64,000 bases of DNA from Kitasatospora arboriphila (GCF_000717275.1 NZ_JNYV01000013.1:34626-98625), one strand, 5' to 3'; counted from the stretch's first letter, positions 24,373-33,114 are shown. The notes: generated from the sequence alone by a model not told the origin. Numbers and translations: made by a program.

Positions 24373-26883
24373 TCACGATGAGGTGGCGCTCTGGTCGCCC
24401 CCCTGATTTGTTGCAGGGCCGTATCCCGCGGCTCTCAGCATGGACAACATCTCCGACCGGGACCCGGCACCGAGACGACGTCGGATCCTCGCCACGTGGT
24501 GCTCGACGGTCTTGCCCGATATGAACAGGCGGGCACCGATTTCGCGGTAGGTCAGACCGAGCAGCAGGTTTCGGGCCACCTCGGCCTCGCGTTCGGTCAA
24601 CGGGCCGGCGGCCGGGTGTGCGGCATCGACATGTGTTGCGGTGGTCGCGACCGCTGGTGCGCCGACGAGTCGGGCGACCTGCAGCAATGAGGTGGCAGCC
24701 TGGGTGTCCTCGACCCGGAGTGCGGCCTCGCCGGCGAGTCGAGCCGCGTCCCAAGGCAATCCGGCCTGCTCGAGCGCCGACGCGGCCTTTTTCACCTCGG
24801 CCACATCGGGTTGTCCTTGCAGTACCCGCAGCCACGCCCGGCCCGCGTCGGCAAGGGCCGCGCCGAACGGCTCGCCTGCCGCGGCCTGACCGAGCTGACG
24901 CGCATAGGGGACCAGAGCCGACGGGTCGTCCGCGAGAATGGCGGCCTGCACGCCGTACCAGCTCCACGACATCGACCACGCCGGCGGCGAGCCCAGAGCG
25001 GCGAGCAAACGGTCGGCGGCCGTCACCAGGTGGGCGAGTCGCGCCGTGTCCTGGAGGCGGACGGCCGCGAGCCACAACTCGCCGAGCGGGTGCAATGCGA
25101 ACAGGTCCACCTCCATCTCGGCCACCACTGGCACGGCGCGGCGCCACGCGGCGACCAGAGCACCCATGTCGCCGCGACGTCGGGCGATCGCCACGGCAAG
25201 CGCATGTGCGACCAGCTCGTCCCGCAGGTTCCGGGGCGTGACCCCTCCGAGGATTTCTGCGGCCGTGGCCAGGTCGCCGCCGACCATCGCGGTCCATCCG
25301 AGGAGGAGCTGTTCGCGTGGGGTCTGATCGCAATCGCGGGACAGTGCGGCCTTCGCGCCGGCGAGGTCGCCACTGTGCAGGCAGAGCAGCGCCGCGACGG
25401 CAGCGGCGGACTCGGGTTCGGCTCGGCGGTGCTTTGCGGAGAGGGACACCGCCCGCAGGATGGGCCCGAGGGCCGCAGCCGGCGACGACGTCAACGACGC
25501 AAGCAACCCGGAGCTGAGCAGGGTTCCGCGGGCGTTGTCGGTGGTGGGAGGCGCTGCACCTGCGGTTACCGAGAACTCTTCGGCACCCGGACGGTCCCCG
25601 GTTGCGAGCAGGGTGAGCACGCCGATCGGAGCGTCCGGTCCGGCGGCGTCGGGCCCCAGCCACCGATAGAGGTCGGCCGACCGCGAATACGTTCCACGCC
25701 GTGCCGCGACCGCGGCGGCGATCCGGACGGCGTCACGGCGATCCGAAGGTGAATCCGCGGCGAGGGCGGTGTCGGCCAATCGGGTGGCGGTGTCCAGGTC
25801 GCCGGCCAGGGTTGCGGCATCGGCCAACGGACCCCGGACGACGCCGGGGTCGGCGCCGGCTGTGAGCGCTGCGTGCCAGAGGTCGGCCGCCTGGGCCGGG
25901 GGAGCGGTGCGGGCCGCAGACAGGAGGAGGTCCGCGAGACGGTCGTCGACGACGCCTGAGCGCGCGGCGACCAGGGCCCCGTCGATGGTCAGGGTCCCCC
26001 GGTCGAGCAGCGCGTCCACCAGGGAGCGATGGGTGGACGCGATCTGGTGCTCACCCCGCACGGCGCGCAGAACCGGCAGAGCGGCGGGAAGGATCTCGTC
26101 GGTACCGGTGAGGAAACCGGACCCGCGCGCCCGATCAAGGGCTTCGATGGCTGCGGTGGGATCGATGCCCAGGGTGTCGGCGATGGTGTGCGGATCGGGC
26201 GACGGTTGCAGGGCCGCCACGGTCAGAACGTCGTGAGTGGTGGGATCAAGCGCGCGCAGCCGTTCGTGCTGCCACTTCGAGATCGCCTCACGCGCAGCCC
26301 GTTCGTCGGCGGCGGGGTCGGCTCGCAGGACGTCGAGGGCGGTGTCGATGGCTGCTCGGTTCCCGCCGGCGGTGCGGCGGATGGCGTCGGCCACGGGTGC
26401 GGACACGGTCCCGCCTGAACGGGCGATGATCGCGGGTGTGGGTAGTGGGCCCAGCGTGATGTCGTTGCCGAGGGCGGAGAACGTTCGCTGCACCTGCCGG
26501 ATGTTGTTGTCGGACAGGCGCGGTTCGGCGGCGGCGATCACCGTGAGATCGCCGCGATCGGCGAGGTCGGCGAGGCGGCTCAGGCTATCGGCTTCCCAGT
26601 GGTGCACGTCGTCGACGATGACTGCGCAGCCGGGCCGGGTGGCCTCATCCTCCGGGATGGTCGTGAAAACCTGTGTGCCGGAACGGTTCAGCAGGCGACG
26701 ACAATGCTGCAGCAGGTCTGATTTGCCGCTTCCGGCGACGCCGGTGACAAACGCGAGTACCGGACCCCCGGCGTGTACGGCGGACAGCAACGCTTGTGCG
26801 GCAGGCATTCCGGTGAACGCGGTGGCTCCGGGGAGGCGGTTCACCGGACTGCGGCCGACTGCGACATCACCCGCCGATTCCAC
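24373..26883 (-). CDS. MalT/LuxR-type ATPase regulator, IniR (Rv0339c) homologue
   Basis: About 836-aa STAND-type regulator. Near the N-terminus lie Walker A (GVAGSGKS) and Walker B (CAVIVDDVHHWE); a long helical tetratricopeptide-like middle follows, and a LuxR helix-turn-helix closes it (LTEREAEVARNLLLGLTYREIG, then SGKTVEHHVARIRRRLG). Size and place match Rv0339c, the reported activator of iniBAC, so it probably binds the iniB promoter when an envelope or sugar signal loads it with ATP. The start is uncertain: GTGs at 26895, 26883 and 26844 are possible; 26883 overlaps the Hsp70-like stop by 17 bp, implying coupled translation. Frames further upstream duplicate the neighbouring gene and were not used. 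Confidence 0.85.
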   Translation of the reverse strand: MESAGDVAVGRSPVNRLPGATAFTGMPAAQALLSAVHAGGPVLAFVTGVAGSGKSDLLQHCRRLLNRSGTQVFTTIPEDEATRPGCAVIVDDVHHWEADSLSRLADLADRGDLTVIAAAEPRLSDNNIRQVQRTFSALGNDITLGPLPTPAIIARSGGTVSAPVADAIRRTAGGNRAAIDTALDVLRADPAADERAAREAISKWQHERLRALDPTTHDVLTVAALQPSPDPHTIADTLGIDPTAAIEALDRARGSGFLTGTDEILPAALPVLRAVRGEHQIASTHRSLVDALLDRGTLTIDGALVAARSGVVDDRLADLLLSAARTAPPAQAADLWHAALTAGADPGVVRGPLADAATLAGDLDTATRLADTALAADSPSDRRDAVRIAAAVAARRGTYSRSADLYRWLGPDAAGPDAPIGVLTLLATGDRPGAEEFSVTAGAAPPTTDNARGTLLSSGLLASLTSSPAAALGPILRAVSLSAKHRRAEPESAAAVAALLCLHSGDLAGAKAALSRDCDQTPREQLLLGWTAMVGGDLATAAEILGGVTPRNLRDELVAHALAVAIARRRGDMGALVAAWRRAVPVVAEMEVDLFALHPLGELWLAAVRLQDTARLAHLVTAADRLLAALGSPPAWSMSWSWYGVQAAILADDPSALVPYARQLGQAAAGEPFGAALADAGRAWLRVLQGQPDVAEVKKAASALEQAGLPWDAARLAGEAALRVEDTQAATSLLQVARLVGAPAVATTATHVDAAHPAAGPLTEREAEVARNLLLGLTYREIGARLFISGKTVEHHVARIRRRLGAGSRSEMLSMLRAAGYGPATNQGGDQSATSS

Positions 26884-28582
26884 CGAGGAGTCCACCGACT
26901 GCCGCGCCCGTGCCGTCGAGGACCTGGCCCGGCACACCGAGCAGACCGCCGCCGGGGTTCGGGGCCGGTGCGGGTGCAGGCGCCGGAGCCGGTGCGGGAG
27001 CCGGCGCGGGGGCAGGAGCGGGAGCGGGAGCCGGTGCCGGAGCAGGTGCGGGGGCAGGTGCCGGCGCCGGGGCTCCTCCACCGGGGGCCGGTGCGGGAGC
27101 CGGCGCGCCGTTCTGCGGAGCGGTCGGGGCACCTGGCGCGGCAGGGGCGGGGGCAGCTGTGCCGCCCCTGGGTGCCACCGTTGTCGGCCGGCCGTCGGCG
27201 CCGGTGGTGACCGTGCCGGTGTTTCTCGAGCCGGTTGAGCCGTTGGAGTCGGTGGACGAGCCTGCGGGCGAACCGTCCGGCGCGGTCGAGGAGGCGGTAG
27301 GCGAGCTGGTCACCGACGATTCGGCCGCGGCCGCTTTGGGGGCCTCGTTGTCCGTCAGGGCTGTACCGACGGACAATCCACCGGCGGTGAGCAGTGCGAT
27401 CGCTGCCGCGACACCGACAACGATTGCGGTTCGCTTGCCCCGCGACATCGAAGCGGGTTCCGCCTTGACGGTGCGCGGAGCCGGCGTCATCACATGGGTG
27501 CCGACGGGAACGAGGTCATCGGAGGCCGATGCGTGCGCCGGGACGACCGCGGCCGACGCTGCCGCGGCCGCCGTCGCCGCGGTCTGGGCGATGACTGCGG
27601 CGCCGGTTGCCGTCGTGGTTGCCGGAGTGTTGTTGACCGCGACCGGGATACGGAGCATCGACGACGCCAGTTCGCTGACAAGAGGGGTGGCCGAACCGCC
27701 GCCGGCGAGCAAGATCGTGGACACCGAGCCCAGCTCGATGTCGGCCAGTTGCAGGGCCTCGATCACCAGGGCCATCGAGCTCGCCAGAGGTGCCCGCAGC
27801 AGGTCCTCGAGCTCGGACCGGACGAGCCTGGCCTCGGTGCGGATCCCCGGAAGGTCGATGGAGACAACGGTTTCGGTGTCCGAGGACAGTGCCTCGCGGG
27901 CCGCCGCACAGCGAACCCTGAGTTCGGCCAGACCCTCCATCGTCGCGGTATCAAACGGATCGATCACGTCCGTGGCACCCACCGATTCGAGGACATGGCC
28001 GAGAACGAGATGGTCGAACTGGGCGCCGCTGATCTCTTCGGACCTCAGCGGACGGCCGATGATCATCGGGTCGGCGCCGGTGCGCACCACCGCCACATCG
28101 AGTGATGAACCACCGAGGTCGTACACGACGGTGACGCCGTCGAGCTGACCCTTGTGTTCGGCGAGTGCGGCAACCGCGGCGATCGCCTCGGGAACCACGG
28201 TCACCCCGGGCAGATCCTGCTGGGCCGCGGCCGCGCGGAGGGCCTCGACGGTGTAGTCCTGCCATTCGTTCGGACAGGCGAGCACGATCGCGTCGGCATC
28301 CCAGGCGCCGGCGTCGGCGGCGAGAGCGGCCATCGCAGCGGCGTAGAGATCCTCGCCGGTGTACTGGCGACCGTCGTCGGTCACCAGGGCGACGGGATCA
28401 CCCACCCGCTCGGTGAATCCGCCGACCCGGTACGGCCCGGGGCGGTCGACGAGCTCGGGCGAGGTGTCAGGCGCCAACTCGAGAATCGGGCCGCGTACGA
28501 CTGCATCACCGAGACCGTCGTCGGTACCGGGTACTGCAACACAGGTGGTGCTGCCGATCTTCAAACCGAGCGATGTGGTCAT
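26867..28582 (-). CDS. membrane-anchored Hsp70-family protein with Pro-Ala repeat tail
   Basis: 571-aa protein. Residues 1-345 are a recognisable Hsp70/actin ATPase domain: LGLKIGSTTCVAVP (phosphate 1), a NEWQDYTVEALRAAA segment, VVYDLGGSSLDVAVV (phosphate 2) and LLAGGGSATPLVSEL (adenosine). The substrate-binding domain of DnaK is missing. Instead there is one membrane helix at about 383-405, then a tail that includes some 17 Pro-Ala pairs and ends in a Gly-rich stretch (GGLLGVPGQVL, AVGGLLGGIGG). The motifs are intact enough for ATP binding. It is divergent from iniB with a shared 280-bp promoter region and overlaps the IniR-like gene, so it is likely an ini-locus component that senses or supports the envelope. 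ATG at 28582. Confidence 0.86.
   Translation of the reverse strand: MTTSLGLKIGSTTCVAVPGTDDGLGDAVVRGPILELAPDTSPELVDRPGPYRVGGFTERVGDPVALVTDDGRQYTGEDLYAAAMAALAADAGAWDADAIVLACPNEWQDYTVEALRAAAAQQDLPGVTVVPEAIAAVAALAEHKGQLDGVTVVYDLGGSSLDVAVVRTGADPMIIGRPLRSEEISGAQFDHLVLGHVLESVGATDVIDPFDTATMEGLAELRVRCAAAREALSSDTETVVSIDLPGIRTEARLVRSELEDLLRAPLASSMALVIEALQLADIELGSVSTILLAGGGSATPLVSELASSMLRIPVAVNNTPATTTATGAAVIAQTAATAAAAASAAVVPAHASASDDLVPVGTHVMTPAPRTVKAEPASMSRGKRTAIVVGVAAAIALLTAGGLSVGTALTDNEAPKAAAAESSVTSSPTASSTAPDGSPAGSSTDSNGSTGSRNTGTVTTGADGRPTTVAPRGGTAAPAPAAPGAPTAPQNGAPAPAPAPGGGAPAPAPAPAPAPAPAPAPAPAPAPAPAPAPAPAPAPAPNPGGGLLGVPGQVLDGTGAAVGGLLGGIGG
26950..27075 (-). repeat. GC-rich coding repeat for Pro-Ala pairs
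   Basis: Tandem hexamer-like DNA repeat (variants of GGTGCC and GGAGCC on the plus strand) encoding about 17 consecutive Pro-Ala pairs in the tail of the Hsp70-like protein. Such tracts form stiff extended linkers able to span a thick cell wall and are prone to length change by slippage. Confidence 0.85.
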
Positions 28583-28709
28583 GGTCTGCCGACTCCTCTG
28601 GTGCGCCTACGGCATCGACGTACCCTGTGATGCCCATCTCCCATGATGTCGCCGCAGGTAGGGAAGGTGTTACCGGCTTGCGGTGTCGCCAACCAAGTGC
28701 GGGGTCGAT

Positions 28710-28775
28710 CCCCTAGACCCCCTAATGCACCGGGGGGCTTCCCCTAACGCCCCCATCAGCGACGCAGGGGGCGTT
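28710..28775. promoter_or_regulatory. candidate IniR-type operator region upstream of iniB
   Basis: Three CCCCTA elements lie at 28710-28715, 28719-28724 and 28741-28746; the first two are 9 bp apart. The last runs into a perfect 9-bp inverted repeat, AACGCCCCC (28746-28754) and GGGGGCGTT (28767-28775), with a 12-nt spacer. Direct repeats of a G/C-run hexamer are typical of MalT-type activators (MalT boxes are GGGG-rich), so this is the natural binding site for the IniR homologue. Lying between divergent iniB and hsp70-like genes, it may act on both. Confidence 0.5.
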
Positions 28776-28781
28776 GGCCCG

Positions 28782-28810
28782 TTGGGCCGGGCCTTCAGAA
28801 CTCATAGCGT
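28782..28810 (+). promoter_or_regulatory. candidate iniB promoter
   Basis: TTGGGC (28782-28787) and TAGCGT (28805-28810), 17 nt apart, are a weak but correctly spaced sigma-A-like pair directly downstream of the CCCCTA and palindrome region. A weak core promoter under an upstream activator site is what a MalT-type activator needs. The ribosome site AGGAGA (28852-28857) and the iniB ATG follow. Confidence 0.4.
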
Positions 28811-28862
28811 GGAGACAATCTCAGCGGACCCACCTGGATCCGCCCGGCAACAGGAGAACGCC

Positions 28863-31800
28863 ATGCCCAGCAACGCAGTACTCGATTTCATCCTCGGCCT
28901 CCTCCGCGACGAGAAAGCCGCCACCGCCTACTGCCTGAACCCGCAGGGCGCGCTGAACGCCGCAGGCCTGCCCGAGCTCTGCCACGCCGACATCGTCGCC
29001 GCGGCACCGATGGTCGCCGAATCCGGATTGTTCGCCGGTGGGTCGCGCCTGACCAACATCATCAACGCCGGCAACGGTGGCGGCATCGGTGCCATCAACG
29101 TCGGGGCGATCGGTGGCGGCCTCGCCGTTGGTGGCCTGCAGCTCGGGAACATCGACTTCGGTGACGTCAACTTCGGAAACATCGACCTCGGTGGCTTCGA
29201 GTTCGGGAACATCGACTTCGGCAGCATCAACTTCGGGAACTTCGGCAATTTCGACTTCGGTTCGATCGACCTGGGGAACATCGATCTCGGACTCATCGAT
29301 CTCGGAGGTCTCGACCTCGGCGGGATCAACTTCGGTGACCTGGACTTCGCCGGGCAGCTCGCAGTGGTGCTGGCGGCCGCACTCGCCGGTGGGGTGGCGG
29401 TCGGCGGTGAGATCGCTGCCGGTCTCGGCGCGGCCATCGGTGCCATCGTCGGCGGCATCCTGGACCTCAGCGGTGGCCTCGGCGCGATCTTCGACCTCGA
29501 CGGCGTACTGGACATCGGTGCGACGGTGGCAGCTGTCCTCGGCGCCGGCCTCGGCGTCACCGGTGAACTGACCGCAGGCCTTGCGGCTGCGATCAACGCG
29601 GCGCTGGCCGTGGTCGGTGGTCTCGACCTCGACGCAGCGCTCGGCTTCGCCACCGTCATCGGCGGCGCGCTCACCGCGGCGCTCGAACTCGGTGGTGCCC
29701 TTGCTGCCGGCATCGGTGCCGCCTTCGGTGCGGTGATCGGCGGCGCGATCGGACTTGGTGGTGCCCTCACGGCAAACCTGGCCGCCGCACTCGCGGCCGG
29801 TCTCGATGCCGGGCTGGCCCTGGCCGCAGCGCTCACCGGCGTCCTCGGCCTCGGTGCCGGTCTGGCAGCCCAGTTCGGTGCAGTCCTTGCCGGTGTCCTC
29901 GACGTCACCGGCGCGCTCACCGGCGCTCTCGCCGGACTGCTCGATGCGAACCTGCTGCTCGCCCTCGCAGGCGGCCTGACGGCGACCCTGCAGGGTGCAC
30001 TGGCCGCGGCCCTGGCCGTCGGTGGTGACCTCGCCGGAGAGTTCGGGCTCGCGCTCGGTGCTCTGCTCGGTGCCGCGGTCGAACTGGCCGGTGTGCTCGA
30101 TCTCGAGGCTCTTCTCGCCGTCGACGGTGCCCTGGCTGCCGCGCTGGCCGGTGTGCTCGGGCTCGGCGGCGGTCTGACCGCTGTACTGGCCGGGGCTCTC
30201 GACGCCGCCATCGGCGCGTTCGGCGCCGTCGACCTCGCGGCACTGCTCGCCGGTGGTGCCGAGCTGGGCCTGGCGCTCGGAACCGCTCTGTCCGGTGTGC
30301 TCGCAGTCGGCGGGGAGATCGCTGCCGGACTGGGTCTGGCCCTCGGTGGTGTGCTCGGCGGACTTCTCGAAGCCGACCTCGGGGCCCAGCTGGCCGGTCT
30401 GCTGGCCGGTGGCCTGGACCTGGGACTCGCACTCGGCGCGATCCTCGAAGGAGCTCTCGGACTGGGCGCTGTCGCAGACATCGCGGCCGGTTTCGGGGCT
30501 GCGCTGGCCGCGGCCTTCGGAGCCGGTGGCCTGTTGGCAGCCGACCTGACCGCCCTGCTCGCCGGCGGACTCACCGCGACCCTGCAGGGTGCGCTTGTTG
30601 CCGTGCTGGCGGCCGGTGGTGACCTGGCAGGCGAGTTCGGTCTCGCGCTCGGTGGTGTCCTCGGTGCCGCGCTCGAGCTGGCCGGTGCCGCGGATCTCGA
30701 AGCCCTCCTGGCCGTCGACGGCGCACTGGCCGCTGCGTTGGCGGGAGCTCTCGGGCTCGGTGGTGGTGTGACCGCGGTGTTGGCCGGCGCTCTTGATGCA
30801 GCGCTCGGTGCTTTCGGTGCTGTTGATCTGGCCGCGATTTTGGCCGGTGGCGCTGATCTGGGTGTGGCTTTGGGTGGCGGGTTGACGGGTGTGTTGGCTG
30901 CTGGTGGCCAGATCGCTGCGGGGCTCGGTGCTGCGTTCGGAGCTGCCCTGGGTGGTTTGCTCGATGCTGATCTGGGTGCGCAGCTGGCCGGTCTGTTGGC
31001 TGGTGGCCTGGACTTGGGTCTGGCGCTGGGCGCGATTGTTGAAGGTGCGCTCGGTTTGGGTGCGGTTGCTGACATCGCGGCCGGTTTCGGTGGCGCTCTG
31101 GCTGCTGTACTCGGTGCCGGTGGTGTGGTGGCCGCGGACCTGACCGCTCTGCTGGCCGGCGGTCTGACGGCGACGTTGCAGGCTGCTCTGGCGGGTGTGT
31201 TGGGTGCCGGTGGTGAGCTCGCCGGAGACCTCGGACTCGCCCTGGGCGGTGCACTCGGAGCTGCTCTCGATCTGGCCGGTGCAGCCGACCTCGGTGCCTT
31301 GCTCGACGTCGACGGCGCTCTGGGCGCCGCGCTGGCAGGGGTGTTCGGACTGGGCGGTGGCCTGACCGCCGGGCTCACAGGCGCATTCGATGCCGCCCTC
31401 GGCGCAGTCGGAGACCTCGACCTCGCGGCGATGCTCGCCGGTGGCGCAGACCTCGGGCTGGCGCTGGGTACAGCGCTCTCGGGTGTGTTGGCTGCCGGCG
31501 GAGAGGTCGCGGCAGGCCTGGGTGTGGCCCTCGGCGGCGCAGTGGGTGGTCTGCTCGACGCGGACCTCGGCGCACAACTGGCCGGTCTGCTCGCCGGTGG
31601 ACTCGACCTCGGCCTCGGCCTCGGTGCTGTCCTGGGCGGCGCGCTCGGACTGGGTGGTGCAGCTGAGATCGCAGGAGCCCTGGGCGGCGCTCTCGAAGCG
31701 GCACTCGCCGCGGGTGGCGTGATCGGCGCGGACCTGACTGCGCTACTGGCCGGTGGCCTCGCCACCGAGCTGGCTGCAGCCCTGGGCGGTGTCCTGGCCG

Positions 31801-33017
31801 TCGGTGGCGAACTCGGTGCGGAGTTCGGTGGCGTTCTCGGCGCTGTGATCGGTGCGGTCGGCGACCTCGATGCCGGTCTCGGTGCCGAACTCGTTGCCGG
31901 CCTGACCGGCGCCCTGGGCCTCGACGCGGTTCTCGACACCGATCTCGGTGCCGAGGTGGCTGCTGCGCTCGCCGCCGGTGGCGCGCTGGCCGCCACGGTG
32001 GGAGCGACGCTCGGAGCAACGATCGGCGGAGCACTGGAAGGTGCGTTGGCCGGTGAACTGGCCGGACTGCTCGAAGGTGGCCTCGACCTCGGTGGTGCCC
32101 TGGGTGTGGTCCTGGACGGCGCCCTCGACATCGACGGTGGCCTCGCCGGCGAGTTCGGCGCAGTCCTCGGCACCGCGCTCGGCGCAGCCGGTCTGGTTGC
32201 AGCCGACCTCGGCGGACTCGTGGAGACGGAAGTCGGTGCCGGGATCGGCACCGCACTGGGCGCAGGCGGCGCCCTGGTCGGCGGAATCGACGGAGCTCTT
32301 GATGCCGGCGCGGCCGGTGGACTCGCCGCTGCCGCTGCGCTGGTCGGTGGCCTCGAAGCTGCCGGGGACGCGGGCATCGCCGGAGGACTCGGCGCCGGCG
32401 CCATCGTGGGCGGCGGTGTGGAAACCGCAGTCGGTGGTGTAGTTGCCGCAGGCGGCGGATTGATCGCCGATGCCGACACCTCGGCGAACGCGCTGCTGGG
32501 TGCGGCCACCGACATCGATGCCGGTCTGGTCGGCGCGGTCGGCGGTGCTGTGGGCGGCGACCTCGATGCGGGTGGCGCCATCGGCGGTGTGGTCGGCGGT
32601 GACGCCGCAGGCGGTCTGGGACTGGGAGGCGGCGTCGAGTCCGTGCTGACCGGAGGGGCCACCGGTGAGCTCGAGAATGCTCTCGACGGCGTGGCCGGAC
32701 TCGGCGGCGGCGTCGGTGCTCCCGCACCGCTGGATCTCACTGCGGACGCGGGTACCGGACCGGCCGAGGTGACCGGAGATGTGGTCGGCGGCGTGACCGG
32801 CGGGGTGGCCGACACCACCACCGGAGTGGTCGGCGGAAACGCAGGCGGCTGGTCGGACATCGACGCCGACAACGCATTCGGCACCGGTGACACCGGACTG
32901 ACCGGGGCGCTCACCGGCGACAGCGGACTGACGGGCGGACTGCTCGGCGGAGCCGACGCCGACACCACCACCGACGGAGGCGGACAGGTCGACGCGGGCG
33001 GCGCCCTCGACGACTGA
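28863..33017 (+). CDS. iniB: giant IniB-like Gly/Ala-rich protein
   Basis: 1384-aa protein, almost three times M. tuberculosis IniB (479 aa). Residues 1-55 are the conserved IniB N-terminal domain (AVLDFILGLLRDEKAATAY and GALNAAGLPELCHADI). Residues about 92-163 are some 14 pentapeptide repeats of the form (F/L)-G-N-I-D, expected to coil into a beta-solenoid. From about residue 170 onward it is Gly/Ala/Leu with an exact 198-residue tandem period over residues 377-970, decaying after that. The end is acidic and Asp/Thr-rich with one WSDIDADN. No classical signal peptide. IniB is induced by isoniazid and ethambutol in mycobacteria; its exact role is unknown. ATG follows AGGAGA by 5 nt. A strong hairpin terminates or attenuates before iniA. 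Confidence 0.9.
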   Translation: MPSNAVLDFILGLLRDEKAATAYCLNPQGALNAAGLPELCHADIVAAAPMVAESGLFAGGSRLTNIINAGNGGGIGAINVGAIGGGLAVGGLQLGNIDFGDVNFGNIDLGGFEFGNIDFGSINFGNFGNFDFGSIDLGNIDLGLIDLGGLDLGGINFGDLDFAGQLAVVLAAALAGGVAVGGEIAAGLGAAIGAIVGGILDLSGGLGAIFDLDGVLDIGATVAAVLGAGLGVTGELTAGLAAAINAALAVVGGLDLDAALGFATVIGGALTAALELGGALAAGIGAAFGAVIGGAIGLGGALTANLAAALAAGLDAGLALAAALTGVLGLGAGLAAQFGAVLAGVLDVTGALTGALAGLLDANLLLALAGGLTATLQGALAAALAVGGDLAGEFGLALGALLGAAVELAGVLDLEALLAVDGALAAALAGVLGLGGGLTAVLAGALDAAIGAFGAVDLAALLAGGAELGLALGTALSGVLAVGGEIAAGLGLALGGVLGGLLEADLGAQLAGLLAGGLDLGLALGAILEGALGLGAVADIAAGFGAALAAAFGAGGLLAADLTALLAGGLTATLQGALVAVLAAGGDLAGEFGLALGGVLGAALELAGAADLEALLAVDGALAAALAGALGLGGGVTAVLAGALDAALGAFGAVDLAAILAGGADLGVALGGGLTGVLAAGGQIAAGLGAAFGAALGGLLDADLGAQLAGLLAGGLDLGLALGAIVEGALGLGAVADIAAGFGGALAAVLGAGGVVAADLTALLAGGLTATLQAALAGVLGAGGELAGDLGLALGGALGAALDLAGAADLGALLDVDGALGAALAGVFGLGGGLTAGLTGAFDAALGAVGDLDLAAMLAGGADLGLALGTALSGVLAAGGEVAAGLGVALGGAVGGLLDADLGAQLAGLLAGGLDLGLGLGAVLGGALGLGGAAEIAGALGGALEAALAAGGVIGADLTALLAGGLATELAAALGGVLAVGGELGAEFGGVLGAVIGAVGDLDAGLGAELVAGLTGALGLDAVLDTDLGAEVAAALAAGGALAATVGATLGATIGGALEGALAGELAGLLEGGLDLGGALGVVLDGALDIDGGLAGEFGAVLGTALGAAGLVAADLGGLVETEVGAGIGTALGAGGALVGGIDGALDAGAAGGLAAAAALVGGLEAAGDAGIAGGLGAGAIVGGGVETAVGGVVAAGGGLIADADTSANALLGAATDIDAGLVGAVGGAVGGDLDAGGAIGGVVGGDAAGGLGLGGGVESVLTGGATGELENALDGVAGLGGGVGAPAPLDLTADAGTGPAEVTGDVVGGVTGGVADTTTGVVGGNAGGWSDIDADNAFGTGDTGLTGALTGDSGLTGGLLGGADADTTTDGGGQVDAGGALDD
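29138..29352 (+). repeat. pentapeptide-encoding repeats in iniB
   Basis: About 14 consecutive 15-bp units encode (L/F)-G-(N/S/D/G)-(I/V/F/L)-(D/N/E), starting at LGNID FGDVN FGNID. The pattern resembles the second pentapeptide family found in mycobacterial PPE proteins. One unit is interrupted (GNFGNFDFG). Confidence 0.85.
29991..31772 (+). repeat. three tandem 594-bp (198-codon) units in iniB, with a fourth degenerate copy
   Basis: The landmark codon in LxAGGLTATLQ falls at 29991, 30585, 31179 and (diverged, LATEL) 31773: spacing is exactly 594 bp each time, with no frame slip. Each unit also repeats GGDLAGEFGLALG-like, VDGALAAALAG, AQLAGLLAGGLDLG and DIAAGFG blocks in the same order. The copy from 31773 on keeps the beginning then drifts and shortens. 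Confidence 0.92.
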
Positions 33018-33076
33018 CGGACAAGACCCGAACTCGACAACCTGGACGAGGGGTGTTGTCGCTGACCCTGTAACAC

Positions 33077-33114
33077 CATCGGTCCCGCACACGGTTACGT
33101 GTGCGGGACCGATG
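33077..33114 (+). terminator. strong hairpin between iniB and iniA
   Basis: A perfect 16-bp stem (33077-33092 with 33099-33114) encloses a 6-nt loop GGTTAC and is followed by the T-biased TGGTTGTGTTCTC. It lies 60 bp after the iniB stop and 51 bp before the iniA start. It should end most iniB transcripts or stabilise their 3' ends, leaving iniA and iniC to read-through. Confidence 0.8.

Noticed and set aside
26896..27132. N-terminal extension of the IniR-like protein to 27132
   Set aside because: That stretch is the GC-rich Pro-Ala repeat of the Hsp70-like gene read out of frame, giving Arg/Pro/Leu nonsense.
28821..33092. Very long open frames on the minus strand and in other frames across iniB (up to about 1380 codons)
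   Set aside because: They arise because the Gly/Ala/Leu repeat DNA lacks stop codons in every frame. Their translations are monotonous Ser/Pro/Ala or Arg-rich sequence with no motif, while the plus-strand frame has the IniB N-terminal domain and a ribosome site.
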